Origin: Candidatus Limiplasma pullicola
GTDB lineage: Bacteria; Bacillota; Clostridia; Christensenellales; Aristaeellaceae
Direction: 5' to 3'
Length of the DNA stretch: 61,911 nt
Assembly: GCA_018710985.1 (NCBI GenBank)
Contig: DVIV01000053.1
Span: 1-61,911 of the forward strand
Part shown: in pieces, positions 25,963 to 34,825 of the stretch
Numbering within the stretch: position 1 is the stretch's first letter
Layout of the letters: each line of letters starts with the position of its first letter
Made by a program: the position numbers and the translations under genes
Notes under the pieces: model-generated
The model's database searches: none
Told to the model about the DNA's origin: nothing
What the model saw: the letters and a program-made list of their open reading frames with translations, nothing else

Positions 25963-27213
25963 TTACGCGGAGACGGTCTGCGCGGAGCGGCGCAGCTCGA
26001 TCTCCTGCACGTGCCGTCCGTCGGTCCTGAGCACCGTGGCGTGCCACGGCCCGCAGTCGAAGCTGTCGCCGGGCTGGGGCACGCGTTCGGTCATTTCCAT
26101 CACCCAGCCGCTGACGGTGCTGGCTTCGGTGGAGCAGTCCAGCCCCAGCTTTTCAAACAGTTCCTCCGGGTCGGCAGAGCCCAGGGCGCGGCAGGTGTTG
26201 TCGTTGATGAAGCGGAAAGGCTCCTCGACCTCGTCGTGCTCATCCCAGATTTCGCCCACGAGCTCCTCCAGAATATCCTCCATCGTGACGATGCCCACGG
26301 TGCCGCCGTATTCGTCGGCCACCACGGCCATCTGCGACTGGGTGCGCTGAAGCAGGCGCAGGGTATCGCTGATTTTTGCCCCCGGAGGCACATAGACCGG
26401 TTTTTTCATGATGCAGGACAGATCGAAGCCAACGCCATGACGCGCGCGGTTATAAAAATCCTTTTGATGAATGACGCCCACAATATGGTCCAGCGTATCC
26501 TCGTAGACGGGCAGGCGCGAATAGCCGGAGGCTTCAAAACGGTCCGCCGTTTCCTGAGGGGTGCTCTCCAGCGGCACGCCGTCCACCCGCACGCGCGGGG
26601 TGAGGATGTCGCTCACGTCCAGGTCGTGAAACTCGATGGCGCTTTTGAGCAGCTCGCTCTCGTCGGCGTTCATGCCGCCCTCCTGCTTGGCTTCTTCTAC
26701 CAGGGTGAGCAGCTCGTCCTGGGTGATGGCATGGTCGTCGTCCACGCGCAGCAGGCGGCTGAGGAACTGCTTCCACTTGGTAAAGAGCCAGTTGACCGGC
26801 TTGAGCACCGTCACAAACACCCGGATGAGCGGATACACCGCCATGGCAAAGCGCTCCGGCACCTCCTTGGCCAGGCTCTTGGGCGAGATTTCGCCGAAGA
26901 TCAGCACAAACACGGTCACAACGGCCGTGGATACGCCCACGCCCGCGTCGCCCAGCCAGCGCACGAACATCACCGTGCCCACCGAGGCCAGGGCGATATT
27001 GACGAGGTTGTTGCCTACGAGAATGGTGGAAAGCAGCTCGTCATACCGGTCCGCCAGGGCCAGGGTGTCGGCTGCGCGCTTCTGCCCGCGGTCTGCCAGG
27101 CTTTTGAGCCGGGCGCGGTTGAGGGACGAATAGGCCGTCTCGGTGGCGGAGAAGAACGCGGAAAGCGTTACCAGCACCAGCATCAGCAACAGTTCCATGG
27201 TGGTTCCCTGCAT
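25963..27213 (-). CDS. CNNM/HlyC-CorC family transporter (CBS-domain, Mg/Co type)
   Basis: The protein has 416 residues. An N-terminal DUF21/CNNM membrane domain (about 1-180) has FFSATETAYSSLNRARL and GEISPKSLAKE. A CBS pair (about 200-325, with RLPVYEDTLDHIVGV and VVADEYGGTVGIVTMED) and a C-terminal CorC_HlyC domain follow. Relatives move or regulate Mg2+ and similar ions. AAGGAGG seven bases before ATG 27213 fixes the start. A strong promoter 253 bases upstream gives it a long structured leader, the main oddity here. argH follows on the same strand. Confidence 0.9.
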   Translation of the reverse strand: MQGTTMELLLMLVLVTLSAFFSATETAYSSLNRARLKSLADRGQKRAADTLALADRYDELLSTILVGNNLVNIALASVGTVMFVRWLGDAGVGVSTAVVTVFVLIFGEISPKSLAKEVPERFAMAVYPLIRVFVTVLKPVNWLFTKWKQFLSRLLRVDDDHAITQDELLTLVEEAKQEGGMNADESELLKSAIEFHDLDVSDILTPRVRVDGVPLESTPQETADRFEASGYSRLPVYEDTLDHIVGVIHQKDFYNRARHGVGFDLSCIMKKPVYVPPGAKISDTLRLLQRTQSQMAVVADEYGGTVGIVTMEDILEELVGEIWDEHDEVEEPFRFINDNTCRALGSADPEELFEKLGLDCSTEASTVSGWVMEMTERVPQPGDSFDCGPWHATVLRTDGRHVQEIELRRSAQTVSA

Positions 27214-27459
27214 GGTTTTCCTCCTTAAAATGCAGACTGGAAGCAGGCCCGTACGCCCTTGCCGGGCCGTGCGGATGCCATGCTTCCAGTTACGCGCTTT
27301 TTCCAAAAAGCGAAACGCAAACAGGCGGCCACGTTGATGGCCGCCCCACGGGAGTGCGGGCGCAAACCGGGCTCCCCGCGCCTTCGCGCCGGGACCGTTC
27401 GGGTACCAGGATCGCCGTCCACGGCGATATCACACTCCTTTGAATCTTCCTTGTGGAAT
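27214..27459 (-). promoter_or_regulatory. Long structured 5' leader of the CNNM gene, class unknown
   Basis: About 245 nt lie between the predicted transcription start (~27459) and the CNNM ATG. Read on the minus strand it folds into successive hairpins: CGCCGT/ACGGCG (27413-27426), GGCGGCCA/TGGCCGCC (27324-27345) followed by a T-rich stretch, and a long stem with outer arms ACTGGAAGCA/TGCTTCCAGT (27236-27291) enclosing GGCCCG/CGGGCC. It does not contain the M-box, yybP-ykoY or NiCo signatures I know. A regulatory role is an inference from length, structure and gene type. Confidence 0.45.
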
Positions 27460-27465
27460 GGCAAG

Positions 27466-27494
27466 AGTGTATCACATGCGCAGCCGAATGTCAA
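27466..27494 (-). promoter_or_regulatory. SigA-type promoter of the CNNM gene
   Basis: On the minus strand TTGACA (27494-27489), 17 bp, TACACT (27471-27466). Confidence 0.85.
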
Positions 27495-27512
27495 ATCCGG
27501 CAGGGGAGCGGC

Positions 27513-27541
27513 TTGAAACCTTTCATCGAACCTGATACAAT
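27513..27541 (+). promoter_or_regulatory. SigA-type promoter of the aldehyde dehydrogenase gene
   Basis: TTGAAA (27513-27518), 17 bp, TACAAT (27536-27541), diverging from the CNNM promoter only 20 bases away. Confidence 0.82.
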
Positions 27542-27565
27542 GCTGGGACAAGGGAGGCGGAAACG

Positions 27566-28933
27566 ATGCAGGATTTTACGGAAATGGTCAACCGTCAGCG
27601 GGCGTATTTTCTCAGCCAGGCCACCAAGCCGTACGGGTTTCGCCTGGAGAAGCTGCGCGCGCTTTCCGGCTGGATTGACGCCAATGAGGACGCCGTGCTG
27701 GAGGCGCTTGCAGAGGACCTGGGCAAGTGCGCCTTCGAGGGGTATCTGACCGAGGTGGCCATGGTGCGCCAGGAGATCCGGGATGCGCTGCGCCATCTGG
27801 CCGAGTGGATGCACCCCCGGCGGGTGCGCACGGCGGTGGGGCAGTTTCCGGGCCGTTGCCGCATCTACAGCGAGCCCTACGGCGTGACGCTGATCATGTC
27901 GCCGTGGAACTATCCCTTTCAGCTGACCGTGGCGCCGCTGATCGGGGCCATTGCCGCGGGCAACTGCGCGGTGGTCAAGCCGTCGGCCTATTCGGCGGCC
28001 ACCTCGGCGCTGCTGCGCCGCATGGCGCAGGAGCTGTTTGCGCCGGAGCACGTGGCTGTGGTGGAGGGCGGACGCGAGGAAAACGCCCGCCTGCTGGAGC
28101 AGCGGTTTGATTTCATCTTCTTTACCGGCAGCCCGCAGGTGGGGCGGCTGGTGATGGAAAAGGCGTCCGCGCATCTGACGCCGGTGAGCCTGGAACTGGG
28201 CGGAAAAAGCCCCGTGATCGTGGACGAGACGGCGGACATCGCACTCACGGCCCGGCGGCTGGTCTGGGGCAAGTGCCTCAACGCCGGACAGACCTGCGTG
28301 GCCCCGGACTATGTGCTGGTGCATCACAGCCGGGAGCAGGCACTGGTGGAGGCGCTGATCGGGGAGATCCGCGCCCGGTACACCAGCGCGCCCCTGATGA
28401 ATGAGGAATGGCCGCACATCATCAACCGCAAGCACTTTGACCGGCTGGTGGGGCTGCTGGGCAGCGGAGCCATCAGCCACGGCGGGCAGATCGACCCGGA
28501 AAGCCTTCGCATCTCGCCCACCATTCTGACCGATGTGGCGTGGGACAGCCCCGTGATGCAGGAGGAGATCTTCGGGCCCATTCTGCCGGTGCTGACCTAT
28601 CGGAGCCTGGATGAGGCCATCGCCCGCATTCAGGAGAGGCCCAAGCCGCTGGCCCTGTACCTGTTTACGCGCGACGCGGCCACGGAAAAACGCGTGCTGG
28701 ACGAGGTAAGCTTCGGCGGCGGCTGCGTCAACGACACGGTGCTGCACCTGGCCACCTCCAACATGCCCTTTGGCGGCGTGGGGGAAAGCGGCATGGGCGG
28801 CTACCACGGCAAATACAGCTTTGACGCCTTTTCGCACGAGAAGAGCGTGCTCAAGCGCCTGTCCTGGCCGGACGTGGCGCTGCGCTACGCGCCCTACGGG
28901 CAAAAGCTCAGGCAGCTCAAGCGGCTGATGTGA
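27566..28933 (+). CDS. Aldehyde dehydrogenase (class 3-like, NAD(P)-dependent)
   Basis: The protein has 455 residues. The cofactor domain has SPWNYPFQL and KPSAYSAATS. The catalytic general base is the Glu in LELGGKSP and the nucleophile is the Cys in NAGQTCVAPDY. NMPFGGVGESGMGGYHGKYSFDAFSHEKS is the C-terminal signature shared with ALDH3/AlkH/YwdH enzymes that oxidise fatty and aromatic aldehydes. It is monocistronic: own promoter upstream and a terminator downstream. GGGAGGCGG before the ATG supports the start. The physiological aldehyde is unknown. Confidence 0.92.
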   Translation: MQDFTEMVNRQRAYFLSQATKPYGFRLEKLRALSGWIDANEDAVLEALAEDLGKCAFEGYLTEVAMVRQEIRDALRHLAEWMHPRRVRTAVGQFPGRCRIYSEPYGVTLIMSPWNYPFQLTVAPLIGAIAAGNCAVVKPSAYSAATSALLRRMAQELFAPEHVAVVEGGREENARLLEQRFDFIFFTGSPQVGRLVMEKASAHLTPVSLELGGKSPVIVDETADIALTARRLVWGKCLNAGQTCVAPDYVLVHHSREQALVEALIGEIRARYTSAPLMNEEWPHIINRKHFDRLVGLLGSGAISHGGQIDPESLRISPTILTDVAWDSPVMQEEIFGPILPVLTYRSLDEAIARIQERPKPLALYLFTRDAATEKRVLDEVSFGGGCVNDTVLHLATSNMPFGGVGESGMGGYHGKYSFDAFSHEKSVLKRLSWPDVALRYAPYGQKLRQLKRLM

Positions 28934-28953
28934 AAACGATAGGAAAAATGGCA

Positions 28954-28980
28954 ACGCCGCGGACGGTGCGTCCGCGGCGT
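28954..28980 (+). terminator. Terminator-like hairpin after the aldehyde dehydrogenase
   Basis: An 11-bp perfect GC-rich stem (28954-28964 with 28970-28980) and a 5-base loop, followed by only a short T pair, so termination strength is uncertain. Confidence 0.6.
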
Positions 28981-29003
28981 TTCGCTGCTGCTGTGCCTTC
29001 CCG

Positions 29004-29273
29004 TCAGCCGGGCAGCTCGCGTGCCCAGTCGGTCAGTTGCTCAATGCGCGTGCCCTCGCTGCCGGTCGCGGGGTCGTAGGCAAATTCGTGCAACTGCTTG
29101 CAGGGGAAGCGGTCGCACTGGCCGCAGTGATCCTTTTTCTTGCTCTCACAGCAGTTTTTGATGGGGCAGCTCTTGGCCCAGTAGGGCTTTTTAATCTTGA
29201 GACAGCCCGCGCATTTCATGATGTCGCGGTACTTGCATTCGCTGCACAAAAGACCGCAGCGGGATTCAATCAT
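29004..29273 (-). CDS. DUF3795 Cys-rich small protein
   Basis: This 89-residue protein has ten Cys spaced in pairs (CGLLCSECKY, CAGCLKI, CPIKNC, CGQCDRFPC), the DUF3795 layout, which suggests a small metal- or cluster-binding protein. Function is unknown. A consensus promoter and AAAGGAGGG eight bases before ATG 29273 show it is expressed independently of the ABC exporter genes just upstream on the same strand. Confidence 0.82.
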   Translation of the reverse strand: MIESRCGLLCSECKYRDIMKCAGCLKIKKPYWAKSCPIKNCCESKKKDHCGQCDRFPCKQLHEFAYDPATGSEGTRIEQLTDWARELPG

Positions 29274-29311
29274 CGTAGGTTCCCTCCTTTGGACGGATGG
29301 CCGGTGTGCGG

Positions 29312-29340
29312 AGTATAGCAGAGTTTCGCTCGGGTGTCAA
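29312..29340 (-). promoter_or_regulatory. SigA-type promoter of the DUF3795 gene
   Basis: On the minus strand TTGACA (29340-29335), 17 bp, TATACT (29317-29312). Confidence 0.85.
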
Positions 29341-29350
29341 CCGCGCGGGA

Positions 29351-31096
29351 CTACTGCTCGGACTGGCTCAGGTACAGGCGTGCGTAGAAGCCGCCGCGGG
29401 TAAGCAGCTCCCCGTGCGTGCCCTGCTCGACCACGTCGCCCTGGTTCATCACCAGAATCACGTCCGCGTTCTCAATGGTGGACAGGCGGTGCGCCACGAT
29501 GAAGCTGGTTCGGCCGGTCATCAGCTTTTCAAAGGCACGCTGGATGCGCTGCTCGGTGCGGGTGTCGATGGAGGAGGTGGCCTCGTCCAGAATCAGCATG
29601 GGGGGCAGGCACAGCATCACGCGCGTGATGCACAACAGCTGCTTCTGCCCCTGGCTGAGACTCCCGCCGTCCTCGGTGATGACGGTATCGTAGCCTTCCG
29701 GCAGGCGCTTGATGAAGCTGTGGGCATGCGTGGCCTTGGCCGCGGCGATGACCTCGTCGTCGGTGGCGTCCTCGCGGCCCATTTTGATGTTGTCGCGAAT
29801 GGTGCCGGCCTTGAGCCAGGTATCCTGCAAAACCATGCCGTAGGCGCTGCGCAGGCTCTTGCGGGTCACGTCCGCGATGCACTGGCCGCTAAGCTCGATG
29901 CGGCCCTCGTTTACGTCGTAGAAGCGCATGAGCAGGTTGATCAGCGTGGTTTTGCCGCAGCCCGTGGGACCTACGATCGCGATGCGCTGGCCCGGCGAAA
30001 CATTCAGGTTCAGGTGCTGGATGAGCTTGCGGTCCGGCGTATAGGAGAAGCTCACGTCGCGTATGGCCACGGAGCCGTCCACGTGCGAAAGCTCAGCGGG
30101 CGCATCGGGCGTCTCCGGCGGCTGGGCGATCAGGTCCAGCACGCGTCCGGCGCAGGCCAGCGCGCTCTGAAGCTCCGTGACCACGCCGGAAATCTCGTTG
30201 AAGGGCTTGGTGTACTGATTGGCGTAGCTCAAAAACGCCGAAAGCTGACCCACCGTGATGCCGCCTGTGGTCACGGCCACCAGCGCGCCCGCCACGCCCA
30301 CACAGGCATACACCAAAGCGTTGACAAAACGGGTGGCCGGGTTGGTCAGGGAGGAGTAGAAAATGGCGCGCAGGCTGCACTTTTCGAGCCGCTCGTTCAC
30401 CTCGTCAAAACGGCGCTGGGTTTCATCCTCCATGGAGAAGGCACGCACCACCTTCTGATGGGTGACCATCTCGTCGATGAGCGCGGTCTGCTCGCCACGC
30501 GTGCGGGTTTGCAGCGTGAACATCCTGAAGGTGCGCCGGGCGATAAAGGCCGCCGCTACCAGGCTCAGCGGTGTGATGACCACCACCGCCGCCGCGATGA
30601 CGGCGTTGACCGAGAACATGAAAAACAGGGTGCCCACGATGGTCAGAACGCCCGTAAAGAGCTGCGTAAAGCCCATCAGCAGGCCGTCTGCGAACTGGTC
30701 CACATCCGCGATGACGCGGCTGACCACGTCGCCCGTGGGCTGCTGGTCCAGGTAGGACAGGGGCAGGTGCTGGATGTGGGCGAAGGCGTCACGGCGGATG
30801 TCGCGCACGGTGCAGTAGGTCAGACGGTTGTTGCACAGGCCCATGAGCCACTGGGCCAGAGCCGTCAGGGCCACCAGCGCCAGAATACCGGCCAGAATGG
30901 GCCACAGCGCCGCAAAATCCACCGCGCCGGGCCCCAGCAGCAGGTCCACCGCATCGCCGGTAAGAATGGGCACATACAGCGTGCTGGCCACGGTGATCAC
31001 ACACAGCACAAGCGAGGCCCAAAGGTAGCTGCGGTAACGGCCGACATAGCCCAACACACCCCGGAGCGTGTCCTTGCGGGATGACGTCGTTTTCAT
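29351..31096 (-). CDS. ABC exporter half-transporter, subunit B (catalytic Walker B)
   Basis: The protein has 581 residues. Six membrane helices (about 20-310) are fused to a nucleotide-binding domain (about 340-581) with Walker A GPTGCGKTT, signature LSQGQ, Walker B MLILDEATSSID with the catalytic Glu, and VAHRLSTI. Its start ATG (31096) overlaps the stop of the partner gene as TGATG, and AAGGAGG lies seven bases upstream. Together the two genes form a heterodimeric multidrug/lipid exporter of the LmrCD/BmrCD/TM287-288 type. The altered signature (Gln in place of Gly) is expected to face the degenerate ATP site of the partner. Confidence 0.93.
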   Translation of the reverse strand: MKTTSSRKDTLRGVLGYVGRYRSYLWASLVLCVITVASTLYVPILTGDAVDLLLGPGAVDFAALWPILAGILALVALTALAQWLMGLCNNRLTYCTVRDIRRDAFAHIQHLPLSYLDQQPTGDVVSRVIADVDQFADGLLMGFTQLFTGVLTIVGTLFFMFSVNAVIAAAVVVITPLSLVAAAFIARRTFRMFTLQTRTRGEQTALIDEMVTHQKVVRAFSMEDETQRRFDEVNERLEKCSLRAIFYSSLTNPATRFVNALVYACVGVAGALVAVTTGGITVGQLSAFLSYANQYTKPFNEISGVVTELQSALACAGRVLDLIAQPPETPDAPAELSHVDGSVAIRDVSFSYTPDRKLIQHLNLNVSPGQRIAIVGPTGCGKTTLINLLMRFYDVNEGRIELSGQCIADVTRKSLRSAYGMVLQDTWLKAGTIRDNIKMGREDATDDEVIAAAKATHAHSFIKRLPEGYDTVITEDGGSLSQGQKQLLCITRVMLCLPPMLILDEATSSIDTRTEQRIQRAFEKLMTGRTSFIVAHRLSTIENADVILVMNQGDVVEQGTHGELLTRGGFYARLYLSQSEQ

Positions 31097-32823
31097 CACA
31101 CGGCCTCCTTGGGATACTGCGAGGAGTAGATTTCCTGATAGACGGGGCAGGTTTTCAGCAGCTCGTCATGCGTGCCCAGACCGGCCAGCTCGCCGTCGTC
31201 CAGCACCAGAATCACATCCGCGTGGCGGATGGAGCTGGCCCTCTGCGACACGATGAACACCGTGACCGGCCAGTCCAGCGCGCGAAGCGACTTGCGAAGC
31301 GCCGCGTCGGTGGCGTAGTCCAGCGCCGAGGCGCTGTCGTCCAGAATGAGGATCTCAGGCCTGCGCACCAGCGCGCGGGCGATGGTCAGGCGCTGACGCT
31401 GTCCGCCGGAAAGGTTGCGGCCGCCCTGCTCCACCATCTCATCCAGCCCGCCGGGCTTGGCGCGCACCACCTCGGCGGCCTGCGCGGCCTCCAGCGCGCG
31501 CCACAGCGCTTCGTCCGTGGCGTCGAGGTCGCCCCAGCGGAGGTTGTCCCGGATGGTGCCCTGAAACAGCACCGCCCTTTGCGGCACGACGGCGATTTTC
31601 CGGCGCAGGTCCTCCACGCGCTGCTCCCGCACGTCCACGCCGTCTACCAGCACGCGCCCCGCCGATACGTCGTAGAAACGGGGAATCAGGTTGACCAGCG
31701 TCGTCTTGCCGCTGCCCGTGCCGCCGATGACGCCCACGGTCTGCCCGTGTCGCGCCGCAAAGCTGATGTGCGCAAGCGAATCCGCGCCCGCGCCCTGATA
31801 GCGGGCTGATACGTCCTCAAAGCACACGCAGGTTTCCGCGTCCGCGCCGGCCGCGACGGGGGAGGCGGGCATGGGCATGGAGGCGCGCGTATTCAGCACG
31901 CTTTCGATGCGGCCCGCGCAGGCGATGGATTTGGTGATGGTCACGATCAGGTTTGCGAACTTGACCAGCTCCACCAGAATCTGCGAAAGGTAGTTGACCA
32001 GCGCCACCACCGCGCCCTGCGTGAGCAGGCCCGCCTGCACCTGAATCGCGCCGCTCCACAAAAGCGCCGCCAGCGCGCCGTTGACCAGCACGTAGGTCAG
32101 CGGGTTCATCAGCGCCGAGAGCGCGCCCACGCGGCGCTGCATGCGGCACAGGAGCTGATTGTCCGCGTCAAAGGCGGCCTGTTCGCTCTCCTGCTTGCCA
32201 AAGGCGCGCAGCACGCGCACGCCGGTCAGGTTTTCGCGGGTGTGCACGAGCACCCGGTCCAGCTGGCCCTGCACCTTGCGGTGACCGGGCAGCGTCAGCC
32301 GCATCATGCCCGCGACCGTCAGTCCCAGCAGCGGGATCAGCGCCAGGAAGATCAGCGCCGTCCTGGCGTCCACGGTGAATGCCATCACCATTGCGCCCAG
32401 CACCACGAAGGGCGAGCGCAAAAGCAGGCGCAACGTCATGTTCACACCCGTCTGCACCTGGTTCATGTCGGTGGTCATGCGGTTGATGAGCGTGGAGGCG
32501 CCCAGCGTATCCAGCTCGGTGTAGGAAAGCCCCTGAATATGCCGAAACAGCGCGCTTTTGAGCTTCGCGGCAAAGCCCACCGCCGCCCTGGCGGCGAAGT
32601 ACTGGGCCGTGACGGAGCTGACGAAGCCCAAAAGCCCCAGCCCTGCCAGCCCCAGGCCCATGCGCAGCACGTAGCCCGTATCGCGCGCCTGGATGCCGTT
32701 GTCGATGATCGCCGCCATGATCAGGGGGACGAACAGCTCCAGCACCGCTTCCAGGAGCTTGAACAGCGGGGCGAGCACGCATTCCTTGCGGTAGGGTTTG
32801 AGAAAGGGAAGCAGCGTTCGCAT
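31096..32823 (-). CDS. ABC exporter half-transporter, subunit A (degenerate Walker B)
   Basis: The protein has 575 residues with the same six-helix plus ATPase layout. Walker A is GGTGSGKTT, the signature a canonical LSGGQRQR, and Walker B reads LILDDSASALD, with Asp replacing the catalytic Glu. This complements subunit B, so one of the two ATP sites should be non-hydrolytic. ATG 32823 has GAGGAGA seven bases upstream; the frame is open much further back but only as an antisense shadow of the gene beyond. Substrate unknown. Confidence 0.93.
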   Translation of the reverse strand: MRTLLPFLKPYRKECVLAPLFKLLEAVLELFVPLIMAAIIDNGIQARDTGYVLRMGLGLAGLGLLGFVSSVTAQYFAARAAVGFAAKLKSALFRHIQGLSYTELDTLGASTLINRMTTDMNQVQTGVNMTLRLLLRSPFVVLGAMVMAFTVDARTALIFLALIPLLGLTVAGMMRLTLPGHRKVQGQLDRVLVHTRENLTGVRVLRAFGKQESEQAAFDADNQLLCRMQRRVGALSALMNPLTYVLVNGALAALLWSGAIQVQAGLLTQGAVVALVNYLSQILVELVKFANLIVTITKSIACAGRIESVLNTRASMPMPASPVAAGADAETCVCFEDVSARYQGAGADSLAHISFAARHGQTVGVIGGTGSGKTTLVNLIPRFYDVSAGRVLVDGVDVREQRVEDLRRKIAVVPQRAVLFQGTIRDNLRWGDLDATDEALWRALEAAQAAEVVRAKPGGLDEMVEQGGRNLSGGQRQRLTIARALVRRPEILILDDSASALDYATDAALRKSLRALDWPVTVFIVSQRASSIRHADVILVLDDGELAGLGTHDELLKTCPVYQEIYSSQYPKEAV

Positions 32824-32848
32824 GGCAGATCTCCTCATGGATAAAATC

Positions 32849-32888
32849 GGAACGTTCCCTATTGTAGCACAGCTTTTGGAATGTGCAA
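32849..32888 (-). promoter_or_regulatory. Promoter and palindrome of the ABC exporter operon
   Basis: On the minus strand TTGCAC (32888-32883), 16 bp, TACAAT (32866-32861). A perfect 10-bp palindrome GGAACGTTCC (32849-32858) sits at the expected transcription start and could be an operator. Confidence 0.6.
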
Positions 32889-32892
32889 GCGG

Positions 32893-32921
32893 TTGACGGA
32901 AGGGACGGAGAATGGTAGGAT
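32893..32921 (+). promoter_or_regulatory. SigA-type promoter of the 32.9-kb membrane gene
   Basis: TTGACG (32893-32898), 17 bp, TAGGAT (32916-32921), back to back with the exporter promoter. Confidence 0.65.
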
Positions 32922-32943
32922 AAGGAAAACGGGGAGGGGTTTC

Positions 32944-34818
32944 ATGGCTGCGCTGGTGATGCTGGTTTTGCTCGCGTGCGCTTGCGCGCTTTTGTGCGAG
33001 CTGTTTGAAAGAAGGCTGGAGGAAGTGCTGCCGCTGGCCGCATGCGCGGTGGTGCTGTGGATGTACGCCTTTGCGCTGGCGGGCCTGCTGCACGCAGGGG
33101 CGCTGGCGGCGCTGGGCCTTTGTGCGGCATGCCTGCCGGCCGCGCTGGTACTGGCGGCAAAAAGGCGCGGTCTGCGCGCGCTTCTGGGACGGATTTTCAC
33201 GCCGGCGGCGCTGATCTACGCGCTGCTGTGCCTGGCGGCGCTGGTGGCCAACCTGGGCAAGCCCGTGCACACGTGGGACGAATTCACCTATTGGGCCGAC
33301 GCGGTCAAAATCATGACGCTTAAGGGCATCCTGCCCGCAGACGCGGCTGCGCGGTCGCTCTTTGCGTCCTATCCGCCGGCACTGCCCCTGTGGCAGTACC
33401 TCGCCCAGACGGTCAACGGGCTGCTGGGCGGCGGGTTTGACGAGGGGTTGCTGTTTATCAGCTACCAATGCCTGATGCTGGCGTTTTTCATGCCCTTCCT
33501 GCGCGGGGCGCGGCTCCGGCGGCCGCTGGAGTGGCTGGCTTTGGCAGCGGGGGTGCCGTTGTGCGTGCTCGTTGCCTTTCCGCGCGGTCTGGACCTGCTG
33601 CACGCGGATATGATGGTGGGTGTGCTGGGCGGCTTTGCCTGCGCATGGCCGCTGCTGTTTCCCGTGCGGGACCGCTTTTCGCTGCTGACATTGTGCGCGT
33701 CGCTGGCGGTGCTCACGCTGGTCAAGGACGCGGGACTCCTCTACGCGCTGGCGGGGGTCGTGGCGGCGTATGCATGCCTGCGCACGCAGGGCGACGAACC
33801 GGCCCTTGAACGCGGGAAAGCGGTTCGGCACGCGCTGTGGCCACTCGGCTGCGTGGCGGCAGCGCGCCTCACCTGGAGCGCCTATGCCGCAGTCATGGGT
33901 GCGACGGCACAGGCTACCTTCTCCGACCCGGTCAGCCTGAGCGCGCTGCTTTCGCCGGAGGGGGCGTGGCGGCGTACCACGCTTCGCAATTTCCTCTACA
34001 AGTTTTTTGAAGCCATCGTGCCGGTGGGCGACACGGACATGAGCATCAGCTATTTCCTGGCCTTCGTGCTCATCGGCGCGGGGTTTGCGCTCCTGTATGG
34101 CGCGGCGAGAAAAAGCGCGCTGGCCCCGCGGATGCGGCGCACGGCCTGGGTGGTCTTTGCCGCGGCGGCTCTCTACATCGCCGGGACGGGGCTGACCTAT
34201 GTGTTCAAGTTCTATGAGGACGAGGCTGTGCGCATGGCCTCCTACGAACGGTATCTGAGCATTGCGGTGCTGGCGGCGGGCTTTGTGCTCTTCGCGTGCG
34301 CGGCCTGCCTTCGGCAGCCCCGGATGCAGGGCGGCATGGGCCGCCGCGCCTCCGTGCTGGCTCTGGCGGCGCTGCTGGCGGTTTCGCCGGTGGAGAGCGC
34401 ACTCAATGCCGTCACCCGCCTGGATGCGCAGGCCGCCATGCAGAAGCAGGCGGTTTATCTGGACGCGGAGGCAGGCGTGCGTGCTCTGTGCGAGACGGGG
34501 CAGGAGCGCGTCTACGTGCTGGCGCCGGGGTCGGGCGGGTTTGAATACCAGGTGATGCGCTACCGCCTGCGTCCCCTCGTGGTGCTGGATGCGCCCTGGA
34601 ACCCGGTGGACGACCCGGCCGCCGTGGACCGCTTCACGGCCTGCCTGACCCCGGAGGAGCTGATGGAGGGACTCATGGAAAGCGATCTTGTGCTGGTCTT
34701 TGGCAACACGGAGGCCTTCGTGCAGACCTATGGGTCGCTCTTTGCGCAGCTGCCGCAGGAGGGAGAGGTACAGATCTATCGCGTGGACAAAGAAAACCGC
34801 CTGCTGGCGCCTGCCTGA
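32944..34818 (+). CDS. Polytopic GT-C-like membrane protein
   Basis: The protein has 624 residues. Roughly a dozen membrane helices span residues 1-470, and a soluble C-terminal portion of about 150 residues follows. The loop after helix 4 reads GKPVHTWDEFTYWADAVKIM, and an acidic pair in the first long outer loop (WDEF) is a common feature of GT-C glycosyltransferases using polyprenyl-linked sugars. No exact family is recognised. GGGGAGGGG before ATG 32944 gives the start; codons before that overlap the promoter. It converges on tmcAL with seven bases between stops. Confidence 0.68.
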   Translation: MAALVMLVLLACACALLCELFERRLEEVLPLAACAVVLWMYAFALAGLLHAGALAALGLCAACLPAALVLAAKRRGLRALLGRIFTPAALIYALLCLAALVANLGKPVHTWDEFTYWADAVKIMTLKGILPADAAARSLFASYPPALPLWQYLAQTVNGLLGGGFDEGLLFISYQCLMLAFFMPFLRGARLRRPLEWLALAAGVPLCVLVAFPRGLDLLHADMMVGVLGGFACAWPLLFPVRDRFSLLTLCASLAVLTLVKDAGLLYALAGVVAAYACLRTQGDEPALERGKAVRHALWPLGCVAAARLTWSAYAAVMGATAQATFSDPVSLSALLSPEGAWRRTTLRNFLYKFFEAIVPVGDTDMSISYFLAFVLIGAGFALLYGAARKSALAPRMRRTAWVVFAAAALYIAGTGLTYVFKFYEDEAVRMASYERYLSIAVLAAGFVLFACAACLRQPRMQGGMGRRASVLALAALLAVSPVESALNAVTRLDAQAAMQKQAVYLDAEAGVRALCETGQERVYVLAPGSGGFEYQVMRYRLRPLVVLDAPWNPVDDPAAVDRFTACLTPEELMEGLMESDLVLVFGNTEAFVQTYGSLFAQLPQEGEVQIYRVDKENRLLAPA

Positions 34819-34825
34819 CAGGTGC

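Noticed and set aside
24541-27228. An 895-codon open frame on the plus strand
   Set aside because: It runs antisense to argH and the CNNM gene, has a shadow-like His/Ala/Arg/Gly-rich composition and no family motif; GC-rich third positions create it.
27214-27459. M-box, yybP-ykoY, NiCo or cobalamin riboswitch in the CNNM leader
   Set aside because: A short resemblance to the B12 core (ACGGTCCCGGC) is not followed by the other conserved blocks, and no signature of the metal classes is present.
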